From the NCBI GenBank assembly GCA_016709665.1, contig JADJMI010000018.1, positions 8,054 through 72,053 of the forward strand: DNA of 64,000 nucleotides, in the 5' to 3' direction. Every line of letters begins with the position of its first letter. Within the stretch, counting starts at the first letter, position 1. The position numbers were made by a program, and so were the translations under genes. This stretch comes from Betaproteobacteria bacterium. Lineage in GTDB: Bacteria > Pseudomonadota > Gammaproteobacteria > Burkholderiales > Usitatibacteraceae. Shown here piece after piece: positions 17,959 through 29,212 of the stretch. The notes under the pieces were generated by a model. The model did no database searches. It was not told where the DNA came from and worked only from the letters and a program-made list of their open reading frames with translations.

Positions 17959-20646
17959 GTGCATCCCCCCGACCCGCCCGACAGCCACCGCCTGAAGCAA
18001 CTGGCCGTTCTCCTCGACGAGGCGCTCGCGCTCGCGCCCGAGGCGCGCGGGACCTGGCTCGCCTCGCTCCCGGACACCCAGGCGCCGCTTCTCGCCGACC
18101 TGCGGGCCCTGCTCGCGCGCGCGGAGGTCGCCACGGATACCTTCATGGGCCGGCCGGTGAGCCTCGAGGCGCTCGGTGTCGCGCCGCCGGGCTCCGACGC
18201 GCCTTCGGGACTCGTGGGCACCTACCGCCTCGTGCGCGAACTGGGCGAGGGGGGCATGGCGACCGTCTGGCTCGCCGAGCGCGCCGACGGGACGCTGCAG
18301 CGGCAGGTAGCGCTCAAGCTGCCGCGCATGGGCTGGGCGCGGGGTCTCGCCGAACGCATGGCGCGCGAGCGGGACATCCTCGCCGGGCTCGAGCACCCGC
18401 ACATCGCGCGGCTGTACGACGCCGGCGTGACGGACGAGGGCCGGCCGTATCTCGCGATGGAGTTCGTGGACGGCCAGCCGATCGACCGGTACTGCGCTTT
18501 GCGCCACGCGGACCTGGCGACGAGGCTCGCGCTCTTCCTGCAGGTGTGCGAGGCGGTGTCGCACGCGCACGCGAGGCTGGTGGTGCACCGGGACCTCAAG
18601 CCCTCGAACATCCTCGTGACCCACGCCGGCTCGGTGCGCCTGCTCGATTTCGGCGTGGCGAAACTGCTGGAGGGCGAGGGCCGCGTCGACACCGGGCTCA
18701 CGCAGTTCCACGGCCGCGCCTTCACGCCCGACTACGCCTCGCCCGAGCAGGTCCGCGGCGAGGCCCTGGGCACCGCGAGCGACGTGTACTCGCTCGGCGT
18801 GGTGCTCTACGAGCTGCTCGCGAGCGAGCGGCCCTATCGCGTCGCGCGCGACACGCCGGCGGCTCTCGAGGAAGCGGTGCTCGACGCGGAAGTGCCGCCG
18901 GCCAGCTCGCGGGTCTCCGACCGGCGGCTCGCGCGGGCGCTGCGCGGCGATCTCGACACCATCCTCGCGAAGGCGCTGCGCAAGCGCCCGGCGGCGCGCT
19001 ACGCGAGCGTCGACGCCTTCGCGCAGGACGTGCGCCGCCATCTCGAGGGTGAGCCCGTGCTCGCCCGGCCGCCGAGCTTCCGCTACCGCGCGACGAAGTT
19101 CATGCGCCGCCATCGCTGGCCCGTGGCGGCGTTGGCCTCCATCGTGCTCGCGCTCGGCGCAGGCGTCGCGGTGGCGCTCAACGAGGCGCACGAGGCCGAT
19201 CGCCAGCGCCGGCTCGTCCTCGAACGCACGACCCAGGCGGAGGCGGCGCTGGAGTTCGCGAGCTCGGTCATCACCGAGGGCATCCGCGGCGGCGAGCGGC
19301 TCACGCGCGAGGAGCTTCTCGAGCGGGCGACGCAGCTGGCGGCGGCGGCCGGCGGGAGCGCGGCGGAACGCCTCACCGCGGCGGACACCGTGAGCAGCTG
19401 GAACATGTCGGTCGGTCGCCATCGCGTCGCGGAGGCGCTGCTCTCGCGGACCCTCGCGGAGACCTCGCGCGAAGAGGCGCCTTTCCTGCACCGGATACTG
19501 ACCTGCCGGCTGGGCTCGGCGCGCGCGAGCCTGGGTCGCCTGGACGAGGGCATCGCCGTGCTGACGGGCGTGATCGACGAGCCGCGCGTCCCGGCGGAAG
19601 TGGCCGCCTATTGCCTGCAGCGGCGCGCGCTCGTGGCCCGCTATTCCGGCGATGCCGCGTCGGCGCTGCGGTTCGCGCTCCGGGCGCGCCAGCAGCACGA
19701 GGCCTCGGAGCGCTTCACGCCGGTCGCGCGGGCGCTGCTGGAAGGCGAGCTCGGCTACGCGTATTCGATGGCGGGCCAGCCGGCCGAGGCGGACCGCCAC
19801 TACGGCGAAGCGAGCCGGGTCTTCGGCGCCTCGGGCCGCGACCACAGCGTGCAGGCCCTCACCGTGTACAACAACTGGGGCATCGCGCTCCTCAGCATGG
19901 GCAATCCGCGCGAGGCGCTCGTGCAGCTCGAGCGCGCGCTCGCGGTCTCGAAACGCTACGCCGTCGAAGGCGACGCGCCCGGCTACCTCATCTCCAACCA
20001 GGCCATCGCCTTCCTGATGCTCGCGCGCATCGACGAGGCGGAGGCGAACTTCCGGCGCCTGCTGCCGGTCGCGCGCGCCGCGGGCGACGTGAACTTCGAG
20101 GTCGCCGCCCATTCCGGTCTCGCGGAGGTCGAGCTCGTCCGGGGACGCCTCGACGCGGCCGGCGCGGTGCTCGACGAGGGCGAGCGTCTCGTCGCCGAGC
20201 GGAAGCTGCATCCCGGCACCGCGCCCGTGCGGCGCCTCCTCACCGCGAGGATCGCGTACCTGATCGAGCGCGGCCGCCTGGACGAGGCGGGGCGGCTCGT
20301 GGACGAGGTGCTCGCCGAGTTCGAGCGCGCGCAACTGAAGGTCGGCGCGCTCAGCATCTCGCTGCGCCAGCGCAGCGTGATCCACGCGCGGCAGGGCCGG
20401 CTGGCCGAGGCGCTGGCGGACGCGGAGCGCTCGCTCGTCGTCGCGCGCGACACGCAGGGGGCGAAGCCGCACTCGTTCTTCGCGGGCGCGGCGTGGCTCG
20501 CGATCGCGCGCCTGAAGGAACGCGGGGACAACGGCCCCGAAGCGGCGGCGGCGGCGCGGGAGGCGCTCGTGAACCTCGAGGCGACCGCGGGCGGGACGCA
20601 TCCGCTCACGAAGGAAGCGAAACGGCGGGTTGGCGCGGCGCGCTGA
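17959..20646 (+). CDS. Membrane Ser/Thr protein kinase with C-terminal TPR-like repeats
   Basis: About 895 residues. An N-terminal segment of ~90 residues precedes a Hanks-type kinase domain (about 93-360) with GEGGMATVWLAE (glycine loop), VALKLPR (lysine), HRDLKPSNILV (catalytic loop), DFGVAKLL (DFG) and PDYASPEQ. A single membrane segment follows (WPVAALASIVLALGAGVAVAL, about 390-415). The remaining ~480 residues are alpha-helical TPR-like repeats that would lie outside the cytoplasm. The GTG at 17959 is chosen because upstream codons look non-coding. With the adjacent ECF sigma factor it forms a sensing pair: the periplasmic repeats could sense and the kinase could act on the sigma factor. 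Confidence 0.9.
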   Translation: MHPPDPPDSHRLKQLAVLLDEALALAPEARGTWLASLPDTQAPLLADLRALLARAEVATDTFMGRPVSLEALGVAPPGSDAPSGLVGTYRLVRELGEGGMATVWLAERADGTLQRQVALKLPRMGWARGLAERMARERDILAGLEHPHIARLYDAGVTDEGRPYLAMEFVDGQPIDRYCALRHADLATRLALFLQVCEAVSHAHARLVVHRDLKPSNILVTHAGSVRLLDFGVAKLLEGEGRVDTGLTQFHGRAFTPDYASPEQVRGEALGTASDVYSLGVVLYELLASERPYRVARDTPAALEEAVLDAEVPPASSRVSDRRLARALRGDLDTILAKALRKRPAARYASVDAFAQDVRRHLEGEPVLARPPSFRYRATKFMRRHRWPVAALASIVLALGAGVAVALNEAHEADRQRRLVLERTTQAEAALEFASSVITEGIRGGERLTREELLERATQLAAAAGGSAAERLTAADTVSSWNMSVGRHRVAEALLSRTLAETSREEAPFLHRILTCRLGSARASLGRLDEGIAVLTGVIDEPRVPAEVAAYCLQRRALVARYSGDAASALRFALRARQQHEASERFTPVARALLEGELGYAYSMAGQPAEADRHYGEASRVFGASGRDHSVQALTVYNNWGIALLSMGNPREALVQLERALAVSKRYAVEGDAPGYLISNQAIAFLMLARIDEAEANFRRLLPVARAAGDVNFEVAAHSGLAEVELVRGRLDAAGAVLDEGERLVAERKLHPGTAPVRRLLTARIAYLIERGRLDEAGRLVDEVLAEFERAQLKVGALSISLRQRSVIHARQGRLAEALADAERSLVVARDTQGAKPHSFFAGAAWLAIARLKERGDNGPEAAAAAREALVNLEATAGGTHPLTKEAKRRVGAAR

Positions 20647-20771
20647 GCCCGTGCCGTCCTGTCGCCGTCCGGCGACGACGGGGAGTTGCTGAAAAAGTCG
20701 TGTCCGCAATCGGCGGGGACCTGCGTGGAACCGGGTAGGAGCGTCCCGTTCCGCTCAGACAAGGACCCGCG

Positions 20772-22364
20772 ATGAAACCCGCATTCCCGCATCTTCCCCT
20801 CGCCGCGCGCACGGACACCGACGCCGTGCGCCCGCGTCCCCACATCATCCTGGCCGGCGCCACGATGGCCGTAGTCGCGCTGGTCGCCGTCACCGCCGCG
20901 GCCGTCAACGGCGATCTTGCGCCGCGCGAAGGACCGCGCGCGATCGAAGCGCCGCTCGGCATCGCCGCGCTGAGCCCGGAATCGGTTCCGCTCGGATCGG
21001 GCAACTTCCTGCTCACGGTGAGCGGCTCGGGCTACGAGGCCGGGACCACGGCGCTCTGGAACGGCGAGCGGCGCCCGACGCAGGTGCTCTCGCCGCGCCG
21101 GCTGGCGGCCTGGATCACCGCGGCGGACGCCGCGCGCCAGGGACCGCACGTCGTGACGGTCGCCACGCCGGGCGTCGGCCGGTCGTCCGCGATGTACGTG
21201 ACCACCTACGAGCGCGCCGAACTCGACGCGCGGGCCGACCGCGTGCTGGGCCAGCCGGGCTTCGCGGCGAAGATGCCCTATCACCCGGACGTGGGCGCGG
21301 AGCGCGACGGCGTCGTGAATGCGGCGGGCTTCGATCGCCTGGGTCCGCAAGGCACGGCCGTCGATCCGGCGAGCGGGCGGCTGTTCGTCGTCGAGTCGCG
21401 GGCGGCGCGAATCCTGTCGTGGCCGAGCGCGCGCGCCTTCCAGAACGCGGAAGCCGCGGACATCGTGATCGGCCAGCCCGACGAATTTTCCGCGGGACCG
21501 AAGCCCGCGGACGCGCGCACCTTCTGCGCGCCGCAATCCGTGGCCGTGGATCCGGCCGGCTCGGCCTACGTCTCGGACGATTGCTACAACCGCGTCCTGC
21601 GCTTCGATCCGCCTTTCGCCTCGGGCATGGCGGCCGCGGCCGTCTACGGGCAGGGCGGTTCGTTCGAGACCACCGCGTCCAACCGCGGCGGGCGCAGCCG
21701 GGCGAGCCTCTCCAGCCCGCTGGGCGTCGCGGTGAACGGCGAGGCGCTTTTCGTGCACGACGCGGGCAACCGTCGCGTGCTGGTGTTCAAGCAGCCGCGC
21801 TCGCGTGCGACCGCCGATGCCGTGATCGGCCAGGCCGACGCGAACGCGTTCGATGCCGCCCCGGCGAGCGCGACCCGCCTGGCCGCGGGCGAGGGCGCCC
21901 TCGCGCTCGACGCCGCCGGCCGCCTCTACGTGGCCGACTCCGCGGGCAACCGCGTGCTGCGCTTCTCGCCGCCCTTCCGCAGCGCCATGGCGGCCGACCT
22001 CGTGCTCGGCCAGCGGGACTTCGCGCAGGTAGGGCGCTCGAATCTCGCCGGGGGCCTCTGGCGGCCGGCCGCGCTCGCGTTCGACGGCGCCGGCAACCTG
22101 CTCGTGGCCGATGCCGGCAACCATCGCGTCGTGCGCTACGCCGCGCCGCTCGCGAGCGGCATGTCCGCCTCGGGCCTGCTCGGGCAGGCGGGGTTCGGGA
22201 TGGGCACGCCGGGCGTGGGGCGTTCGCGCTTCGCGACGCCCTCGGGCATCGCCGTGGATGCCGGCGGCGACGTGATCGTGGCCGACGCCGGCAACGCGCG
22301 CGTGCTCGCCTTCGACCGGCCCTTTCCGGTGACCGGGACGGGCACGCTCGCGCGGAGCCGCTGA
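20772..22364 (+). CDS. NHL-propeller protein, short form of the array
   Basis: A 530-residue protein with an N-terminal membrane anchor (IILAGATMAVVALVAVTAAAV, about 26-46) and no obvious cleavage site. A TIG/IPT-like domain (about 60-145, LTVSGSGYEAGTTALWNGER) and one NHL propeller (about 165-520) follow, with repeats such as RVLRFDPPFASGMAAAAVYGQ and GRLYVADSAGNRVLRFSPPF. It corresponds to the second half of the next four proteins and lacks their N-terminal propeller and twin C-terminal domains. It ends one base before the next gene, so the two are probably translationally linked. Confidence 0.82.
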   Translation: MKPAFPHLPLAARTDTDAVRPRPHIILAGATMAVVALVAVTAAAVNGDLAPREGPRAIEAPLGIAALSPESVPLGSGNFLLTVSGSGYEAGTTALWNGERRPTQVLSPRRLAAWITAADAARQGPHVVTVATPGVGRSSAMYVTTYERAELDARADRVLGQPGFAAKMPYHPDVGAERDGVVNAAGFDRLGPQGTAVDPASGRLFVVESRAARILSWPSARAFQNAEAADIVIGQPDEFSAGPKPADARTFCAPQSVAVDPAGSAYVSDDCYNRVLRFDPPFASGMAAAAVYGQGGSFETTASNRGGRSRASLSSPLGVAVNGEALFVHDAGNRRVLVFKQPRSRATADAVIGQADANAFDAAPASATRLAAGEGALALDAAGRLYVADSAGNRVLRFSPPFRSAMAADLVLGQRDFAQVGRSNLAGGLWRPAALAFDGAGNLLVADAGNHRVVRYAAPLASGMSASGLLGQAGFGMGTPGVGRSRFATPSGIAVDAGGDVIVADAGNARVLAFDRPFPVTGTGTLARSR

Positions 22365-22365
22365 A

Positions 22366-25300
22366 GTGGATCCGCGAACCGCGTCCCGCAGGCGCCGTCG
22401 CGACGACGAATCGCCGGGGCATACCCTGAAAGTCGTGGCCGGGTTCCTCGCCGCCCTCGTCGCGCTGCTGCTCGCCGCCATGGCCTCGACGATGGCGCGC
22501 GCCGCCCCGCTCGATTTCGTGCCCGACGCCGTGCTCGGCAAGCCCGACTACACGTCGCCGCCGTTCGGCACGCCATCGGCCACGAACCTGTCGCGGCCCA
22601 TCGCGATGGCCGAAGACCCGGTTTCCGGCGAGTTGTGGGTCGTCGACAACGGATTGAGCCGCGTGCTGCGCTTCGCGTCGGCCGCCGCCTTCGCCGCCGG
22701 CGAGGCGGCCAACCTCGTGCTGGGGCAGGCGACCTTCACCGTGGGCGCGGGCAATCGCGGCGGGCCCGTGTCCGCGAACACGCTCAACCAGCCCCACGGC
22801 ATCGCCGTGGACCAGGCCCGCCGCGTCCATGTCGCCGACACGGGGAATCATCGGGTGCTCGTTTACGCGCCGCCCTTCGCGAACGGCATGGACGCGAGCC
22901 GGGTGCTCGGCCAGGCCGACTTCGCGTCGAATGCGCCCAATGCCGGCCAGGCGCTTCCCCACGCGCGCGGCTTCAGCAATCCGCTCGGCCTCGCCCTCGG
23001 CGACACGGGCACCCTGTGGGTCGCGGACAGCGCCAATGCGCGGGTCCTGCGCTTCAGCGCGCCCGCGAGGAGCAACGATGCCGCCTCGGGCGTCCTCGGG
23101 CAGCCGGGGTTCGTCACGAATGTCCAGATGGTTTCGGCCACGGGGATGAGGTCCCCGAGCGGCGTCCACGTGGACCCCGGCGGCAATCTCTGGGTGGCGG
23201 ATGGGTTCGGCAACCGCGTGACGCGCTACGCCCGCGGCGTGCTGGGCACCCCGGGCGCTGCGGCGGACGCCGTCCGGTGCCAGCCCGGCTTCACCACGTC
23301 GGCCCCGGGCACTTCGGAGTCGGCGTGCAACGGTCCCGACGCGGTGTTGGTCGATGCGGAGGGATTCGGCCTCTACGTGTCGGAGTTCTTCAACAATCGC
23401 GTGCTGCAGTTCGGCGCCGGCACGGCGACGGCGTGGCTGGGGCAGGCTTCGCCCAACGAAGGGCTCTGCAATCGCGGCCTGGCGGGACGGACGCACGAAA
23501 CCCTGTGCCTGCCGCGCGGACTGCTGTTCGACCGGATCGGCAACCTGCTCGTCGCGGACCTGGGCAACGGCCGCGTGCTGCGCTACGACCGGCCGGTGGC
23601 GCCGGGCACGGCGATCGCGAATGCGGCGGCGCCCCAAGCGATACCGGCCGGGTCGGGCAGCGTCGACGTCACGATCGGCGGCCAGGCGCTTTACGCGCAC
23701 ACCGTCGTCCGACTGAACGGCCAGCCGGTCGCATCGCGGTACCTGTCGAGCGGGCGGCTCGTGGCGACGCTGCCGGCCGCGGCGCTCGCCGGAAGCGGGC
23801 CCCTCGCGCTCACGGTCGAAACGCCGGGTGCCCTCGGGGCGCCGTCTCCCGCGATGCCGCTCGCCCGCTACGCCCGCGCGCCTCACGACGGCCTCGCCGA
23901 CCGGGTGCTGGGACAGCCCGACTTCGTGACGAAGGCCAACGCCAATCCGTCCGTCGGCGGCGCAAGAGTGGGCCCCGCCAACGGCGCGACCCTGGGCGAC
24001 GAAGGGCGCGTGGCGATCGACCCGGTGTCGGGCCGCGTCTTCGTCGTGCAGCGCTTCGAGAACCGCGTGCTTTCCTGGCCGAGCCAGGCGGAATTCCACA
24101 ACGCGCAGCGTGCCGATGTCGTGATCGGGCAGCCGGACGAGTTCGCCTTCCAGCCGGGCGCGACCGACGCGCGCACCTTGTCCGGTCCCCGCGGCCTCGC
24201 TGTGGATCCCGCGGGCCGGCTCTACGTCGCGGACTCCGGCCATCACCGCGTGTTGCGCTTCGATCCGCCGTTCGCGACGGGCATGGCCGCCGTGCGGGTG
24301 TTCGGCCAGGGCGGGGCCTTCGACACGGGCATCGCCGACAAGGGCGGGCGCAGCGGCGCGAGCCTCAACACCCCCCAGGCCGTCGCGGCGGACGCGAATC
24401 GCCTCTTCGTGATCGACAGCGCCAACCATCGCGTCCTCGTCTACGAGAATCCCGACGCCGACACGACGGCGGATGCGGCCATCGGCCAGGCGGACCTGGC
24501 GAGCGCCGCCGTGCTGCCGGCCAGCCGGACGCGATTCAACGGCACGGCATTCGGACTCGCGCTCGACGGCAGCGGGCGCCTTTACTTCGCCGGCGCGAAC
24601 GAGCATCGCGTGCTGCGTTTTCCGCCGCCCTTCGCGAGCGACATGGCCGCCGACCTCGTCATCGGCCAGCCCGACTTCGTCTCCACGGCCGCCGGCCGGT
24701 CGGCGACCGCGCTGAACCGGCCGGTCGGCGTCGCCGTCGATGCCGCCGGTCACCTGCTCGTGGCCGAGTCGTCCAACCATCGCGTGATGCGCTTCGCCGC
24801 GCCCCTCGCGAACGGGCAGGCCGCAAACGGATTGCTGGGACCGCCGGGCTACACGGACGCCATTCGCGGGACGGACCGGCGCCTGCTCGACAGCCCCACG
24901 AGCGTGGCGGTGGACGAGAGCGGCAACGTGCTCGTGTACGACCAATTGAACCGGCGCGTACTCGCCTACGACCGGCCGTTCGGGCGCCTCTCGCCTTCGC
25001 GCACGGTGAATCTCTCCACCCGAATGGCGGTGCTCACCGGCGAGAACGTGCTGATCGGCGGCTTCGTGATCGAGGGCACGGCTCCGAAGCGCGTGGTGAT
25101 CCGCGCGCGCGGGCCGTCTCTTTCGGGCTTCGGCATTCCCAACGCGCTCGCCAACCCGGTGCTGCAACTCTTCTCGGGACCGACGCAGATCGCCGCCAAC
25201 GACGACTGGCGCGCGGCAGCCAATGTCGCCGACATCCAGGCGAGCGGCTTCGCGCCGGCGAACGACCGCGAGTCGGCGATCCTCGCGACGCTCCAGCCCG

Positions 25301-25759
25301 GCGCCTACACCGCGATCGTCTCGGGCGCGGGCGGGGTGACGGGCGTAGGCATCGTGGAGGTGTTCGAAGTGGACACGCCCGCCACGCCGCTCATCAACAT
25401 CGCCACGCGCGGCGCGGTGCTCACCGGGAGCGACGTGATGATCGCGGGCTTCGTGATCCAGGGCCCGGGCGCGCAGACGGTGGTGGTGCGCGCGCGGGCC
25501 TTCGCTCGCGCAGGCCGGTGTCGCGCAACCGCTCGCCAACCCGCTGCTGCAACTCTTCGCGGGCGCGACGTCGATCGCATCCAACGACGACTGGACCGTC
25601 TCGGGCAACGCGGCGGCCATCCAGGCGAGCGGCTTCGCGCCCGCGCACGCGAAGGAGGCGGCGATCCTCGTGACGCTGCAACCGGGCGCCTACACCGCGA
25701 TCGTCTCCGGTGTGGGCGGCACCACCGGCGTGGGCATCGTCGAAGTCTTCATTCCCTGA
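22366..25759 (+). CDS. Secreted double NHL-propeller protein with twin C-terminal domains (frame broken near 25,495)
   Basis: The order is signal/anchor (MASTMARA), first NHL propeller, TIG-like domain, second NHL propeller, then twin ISTR/RARGPSL domains. NHL blades read LWVVDNGLSRVLRFAS and RVHVADTGNHRVLVYAPPF. At about 25,490-25,498 two bases (GC) are missing compared with the near-identical stretch at 28,826-28,860, so the frame leaves the last domain. The uncorrected frame then runs on, by chance, into the next gene. With the two bases restored the protein ends VGIVEVFIP at 25759. The start is GTG 22366, with ATG 22480 as an alternative. Confidence 0.8.
24985..25759 (+). repeat. Near-identical long direct repeat, copy 1
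   Basis: The last 775 bases of the second NHL gene match 28,332-29,108 almost base for base, including synonymous positions. The only length difference is the two-base gap near 25,495. Upstream of 24,900 the two genes diverge strongly. This indicates recent duplication or gene conversion of the twin C-terminal domain block. Confidence 0.88.
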
Positions 25760-25782
25760 ACGCGAAACCGAGGCTATCCCCG

Positions 25783-28700
25783 ATGAAATCCACCCCGACC
25801 CGGTTCCTGGCCGCATTTCTTATCGCGTGCGCGGGCCTCGCCCGGGCCGCGCCGCTCGACCTCGCCCCCGACGCGGTGCTCGGCAAGCCGGACTACACGA
25901 CCCCGACGGTCGGCGCGGCGTCCGCGACGAACATCCAGATGCCGATGGGGCTCGCCGAGGACCCCGTGAGCGGCGAACTGTGGGTGACGGACCACTTCGC
26001 GAGCCGCGTGTTGCGCTACGCCTCCGCGCGGGCCTTCGCGAACGGCGAGGCGGCCAACCTCGTGCTCGGGCAGGCGAACTTCACGGCTTCGGACGCCAAC
26101 CGGGGCGGCGCGGTCGCCGCGAACACGCTCAACCGGCCGCGGGGCCTCGCCGTGGACCAGGCGCGCCGCCTCTACGTGTCGGACTCCGACAACCACCGCG
26201 TGCTGGTCTACGCGCCGCCGTTCGCGAACGGGATGGACGCGGGCGTCGTGGTCGGCCAGGGCAGCTTCACGACGAACGCTCCCGACCTGGGCGGCGGCAC
26301 GCCGACGCATATCGGGCTGCGGGCGCCCCACGGCCTCGCGCTCGACGACGAGGGCCAGCTCTGGGTGGCGGACGCGGGCAATGCCCGGGTGCTGCGGTAC
26401 GGCGCCCCGCTGAGGTCGTTCGCCGGTGCGATCGACGTCAAGGGCCAACCGGGCTTCTTCTCCCGCACGCCGGTCCTGGATGCCTCGGGCATGGGCTTTC
26501 CCGTCGGCATGAACGTGGACCGCGAGGGCAATCTCTGGGTGGTGGACCGCGGGTTCCACCGCGTCACGCGTCACCATCGGAACGTCCTGCGCACGGACGG
26601 CGCGCCCGCGGACTGGGTGATCTGCCAGCCCGACTTCACGACCGCGACCGCGGGCGTGACCGCCACGAACTGCAACTTTCCCGAGGCGGTGGTGGTGGAT
26701 CCGGAACAGACCTACGCCTACATCGCCGATGCCGGCAACAACCGCGTCCTGCGGGTCTTCAGCAAGACGGCGGACGCGTGGATCGGGCAGGCGGGCCCGA
26801 ACGACCAGCTCTGCAACCGCAACGCGCAGGCGCCGTCGGCCGCCACGCTCTGCAATCCCTTCGCGCTCGCGTTCGATCGCCTGGGCAACCTGCTCGTGGC
26901 CGATGGCGCCAACGGCCGCGTGCTGCGCTACGACCAGCCTTCCGAAAGGAACACGCCGGTTCCCCTCGAGGCGAGCCCGAGCGTGATTCCCCAGGACGGC
27001 GGTGACCTCACCGTGACGATCCACGGCCTGCGCTTCCACGGCGATACGACCGCCGTATTGAACGGGCAGCCCGTCCCGACGCGCTATCTCGCGCGGGGCC
27101 GGCTCGGCGCGACTTTGCCGGCGGCCGCGCTCGCGGGTTCCGGGGCGCTGAACATCGGCCTGCAGACGCCCGGCGCCACCCTGGGAAGCGTGCAACCGCC
27201 GATCCCGCTGGCCCGTTACGCCCGCATGCCGGGCGACCGGCTCGCCGACCGGGTGCTGGGCCAGCCCGATTTCGACATGGACAGTTCATCGAACTCGTCG
27301 GTCGGCGAGGCCTTGCTCGGGTCCGTCAATGCCGCCAACCTGGAAGGCGCGGGGCAGGTGGTGATTGACCCGGTCTCGGGCCGCGTCTTCCTCTCGCAGG
27401 CGCAAGCGCGGCGCTCTCGTGGCCGAGCCACGCGGACCTGCGCAACGGGCAATCGGCCGACGTCGTCATCGGCCGGCGCGATTTCTTCGAAGCCCAGGAC
27501 GCCGACGTGGACGCACGGACGCTGGGCCAGGCGTTCAACGCGCTTGCGATCGACCCTGCCGGACGGCTTTACGTCGCGGACTATTTCCGCCACCGCGTGC
27601 TGCGCTTCGATCCGCCATTCGCGACGGGCATGGTCGCCGCGCGCGTATTCGGCCAGGGCGGGTCCTTCACCTCGGACACGAAGAACCTCGGCGGGCGCAG
27701 CGGCGCGAGCCTGGCCTACCCCGGCGCCATCGCCGTGGATGCGAACCGCCTCTTCGTCTTCGACAGCGATAGCCGCCGGATCCTGGTCTACGAGAATCCC
27801 GATGCCGACGCGACGGCGGACGCGGCCATCGGCCAGGCGGACCTGGTGTCCGCCGTGCAAATGCCGGCAAGCGCGACGCGGATCGGGGGAGCCGGCACGG
27901 GCCTCGCGCTCGACGGCAGCGGTCGGCTCTACTTCGCCGACTACGACGCGAACCGCGTGCTGCGCTTCTCGCCGCCCTATTCGAGCGGCATGGCCGCCGA
28001 CCTCGTCATCGGGCAGCCTGATTTCACGACGCGTGGACCCGGCACCTCCGAGCGCAGTCTCGACCGGCCGGGTGGCCTCGCGATCGATGCGGCCGGTCAC
28101 CTGTTCGTGGTCGACCGTTCGAACAACCGGATCATCCGCTTCGCCGCGCCGCTCGCGAGCGGGCAGGCGGCCCACGGGCTGCTCGGCCAGGCGGGCTACC
28201 TGAACGCCAGCGACGGTACCGGTCGCGACGGTCTCAGCAATCCCGAGAGCGTGGCGGTGGACGAGAGTGGCAACGTGCTCGTGTACGACCAGTCGAACAG
28301 CCGCCTGCTCGCCTACGACCGGCCCTTCGGCCGCCTCTCGCCTTCGCGCACGGTGAATCTCTCCACCCGAATGGCGGTGCTCACCGGCGAGAACGTGCTG
28401 ATCGGCGGCTTCGTGATCGAGGGCACGGCTCCGAAGCGCGTGGTGATCCGCGCGCGCGGGCCGTCTCTTTCGGGCTTCGGCATTCTCAACGCGCTCGCCA
28501 ACCCGGTGCTGCAACTCTTCTCGGGACCGACGCAGATCGCCTCCAACGACGACTGGCGCGGGGCGGCCAACGCGGCCGACGTCCAGGCGAGCGGCTTCGC
28601 GCCGTCGAACGACCGCGAGTCGGCGATCCTCGCGACGCTCCAGCCCGGCGCCTACACGGCGATCGTCTCGGGCGCGGGCGGGGTGACGGGCGTAGGCATC

Positions 28701-29108
28701 GTTGAAGTGTTCGAAGTGGACACGCCCGCCACGCCGCTCATCAACATCGCCACGCGCGGCGCGGTGCTCACCGGGAGCGACGTGATGATCGCGGGCTTCG
28801 TGATCCAGGGCCCGAGCGCGCAGACGGTGGTGGTGCGCGCGCGCGGGCCCTCGCTCGCGCAGGCCGGTGTCGCGCAACCGCTCGCCAACCCGCTGCTGCA
28901 ACTCTTCGCGGGCGCGACGTCGATCGCATCCAACGACGACTGGACCGTCTCGGGCAACGCCGCGGCCATCCAGGCGAGCGGCTTCGCGCCGCCGAACCCG
29001 CGGGAAGCCGCGATTCTCGTGACGCTGCAACCGGGCGCCTACACCGCGATCGTCTCCGGCGTGGGCGGCACCACCGGCGTGGGCATCGTCGAAGTGTTCA
29101 TCCCCTGA
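25783..29108 (+). CDS. Secreted double NHL-propeller protein with twin C-terminal domains (frame broken near 27,409)
   Basis: The start is ATG 25783 with a signal peptide (FLAAFLIACAGLARA-APLD). The architecture is the same as the preceding gene: propeller, TIG-like domain (about 380-460), second propeller, twin ISTR/RARGPSL domains. The frame breaks at about 27,405-27,411, where one base is missing; adding it joins FLSQAQAR to ALSWPSHADLRNGQ and continues VVIGRRDFFEAQDADVDART. The first gene of the two ends only 23 bases upstream, consistent with one transcript. Function is unknown; NHL propellers commonly mediate binding. Confidence 0.82.
28332..29108 (+). repeat. Near-identical long direct repeat, copy 2
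   Basis: Partner of 24,985-25,759. This copy is in frame throughout (RARGPSLAQAGVAQPLANPL) and serves as the reference for the two-base deletion in copy 1. Confidence 0.88.
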
Positions 29109-29212
29109 CCGGCCGATGTCCGCTTCGGCGGCGTGATCGCGTGGGACGAGACAAGGGGATCCGTGCGCGCGCCGGCATCCCCGTCCCACGACAACGACAG
29201 GAAGCGTTCCCC

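Noticed and set aside
17869..20709. A 946-codon open frame opposite the kinase gene
   Set aside because: It is a mirror of strong codon bias in the kinase gene. It has no domain motifs and is rich in Arg, Ala and His.
21787..25620. A 1,277-codon open frame opposite the NHL genes
   Set aside because: Antisense to two well-supported propeller genes, low complexity, no recognisable motif.
22366..28203. A single 1,945-codon NHL protein
   Set aside because: The frame leaves the last domain of one gene at a two-base deletion near 25,495 and by chance enters the next gene, which has its own signal peptide and start at 25,783. It is two genes.
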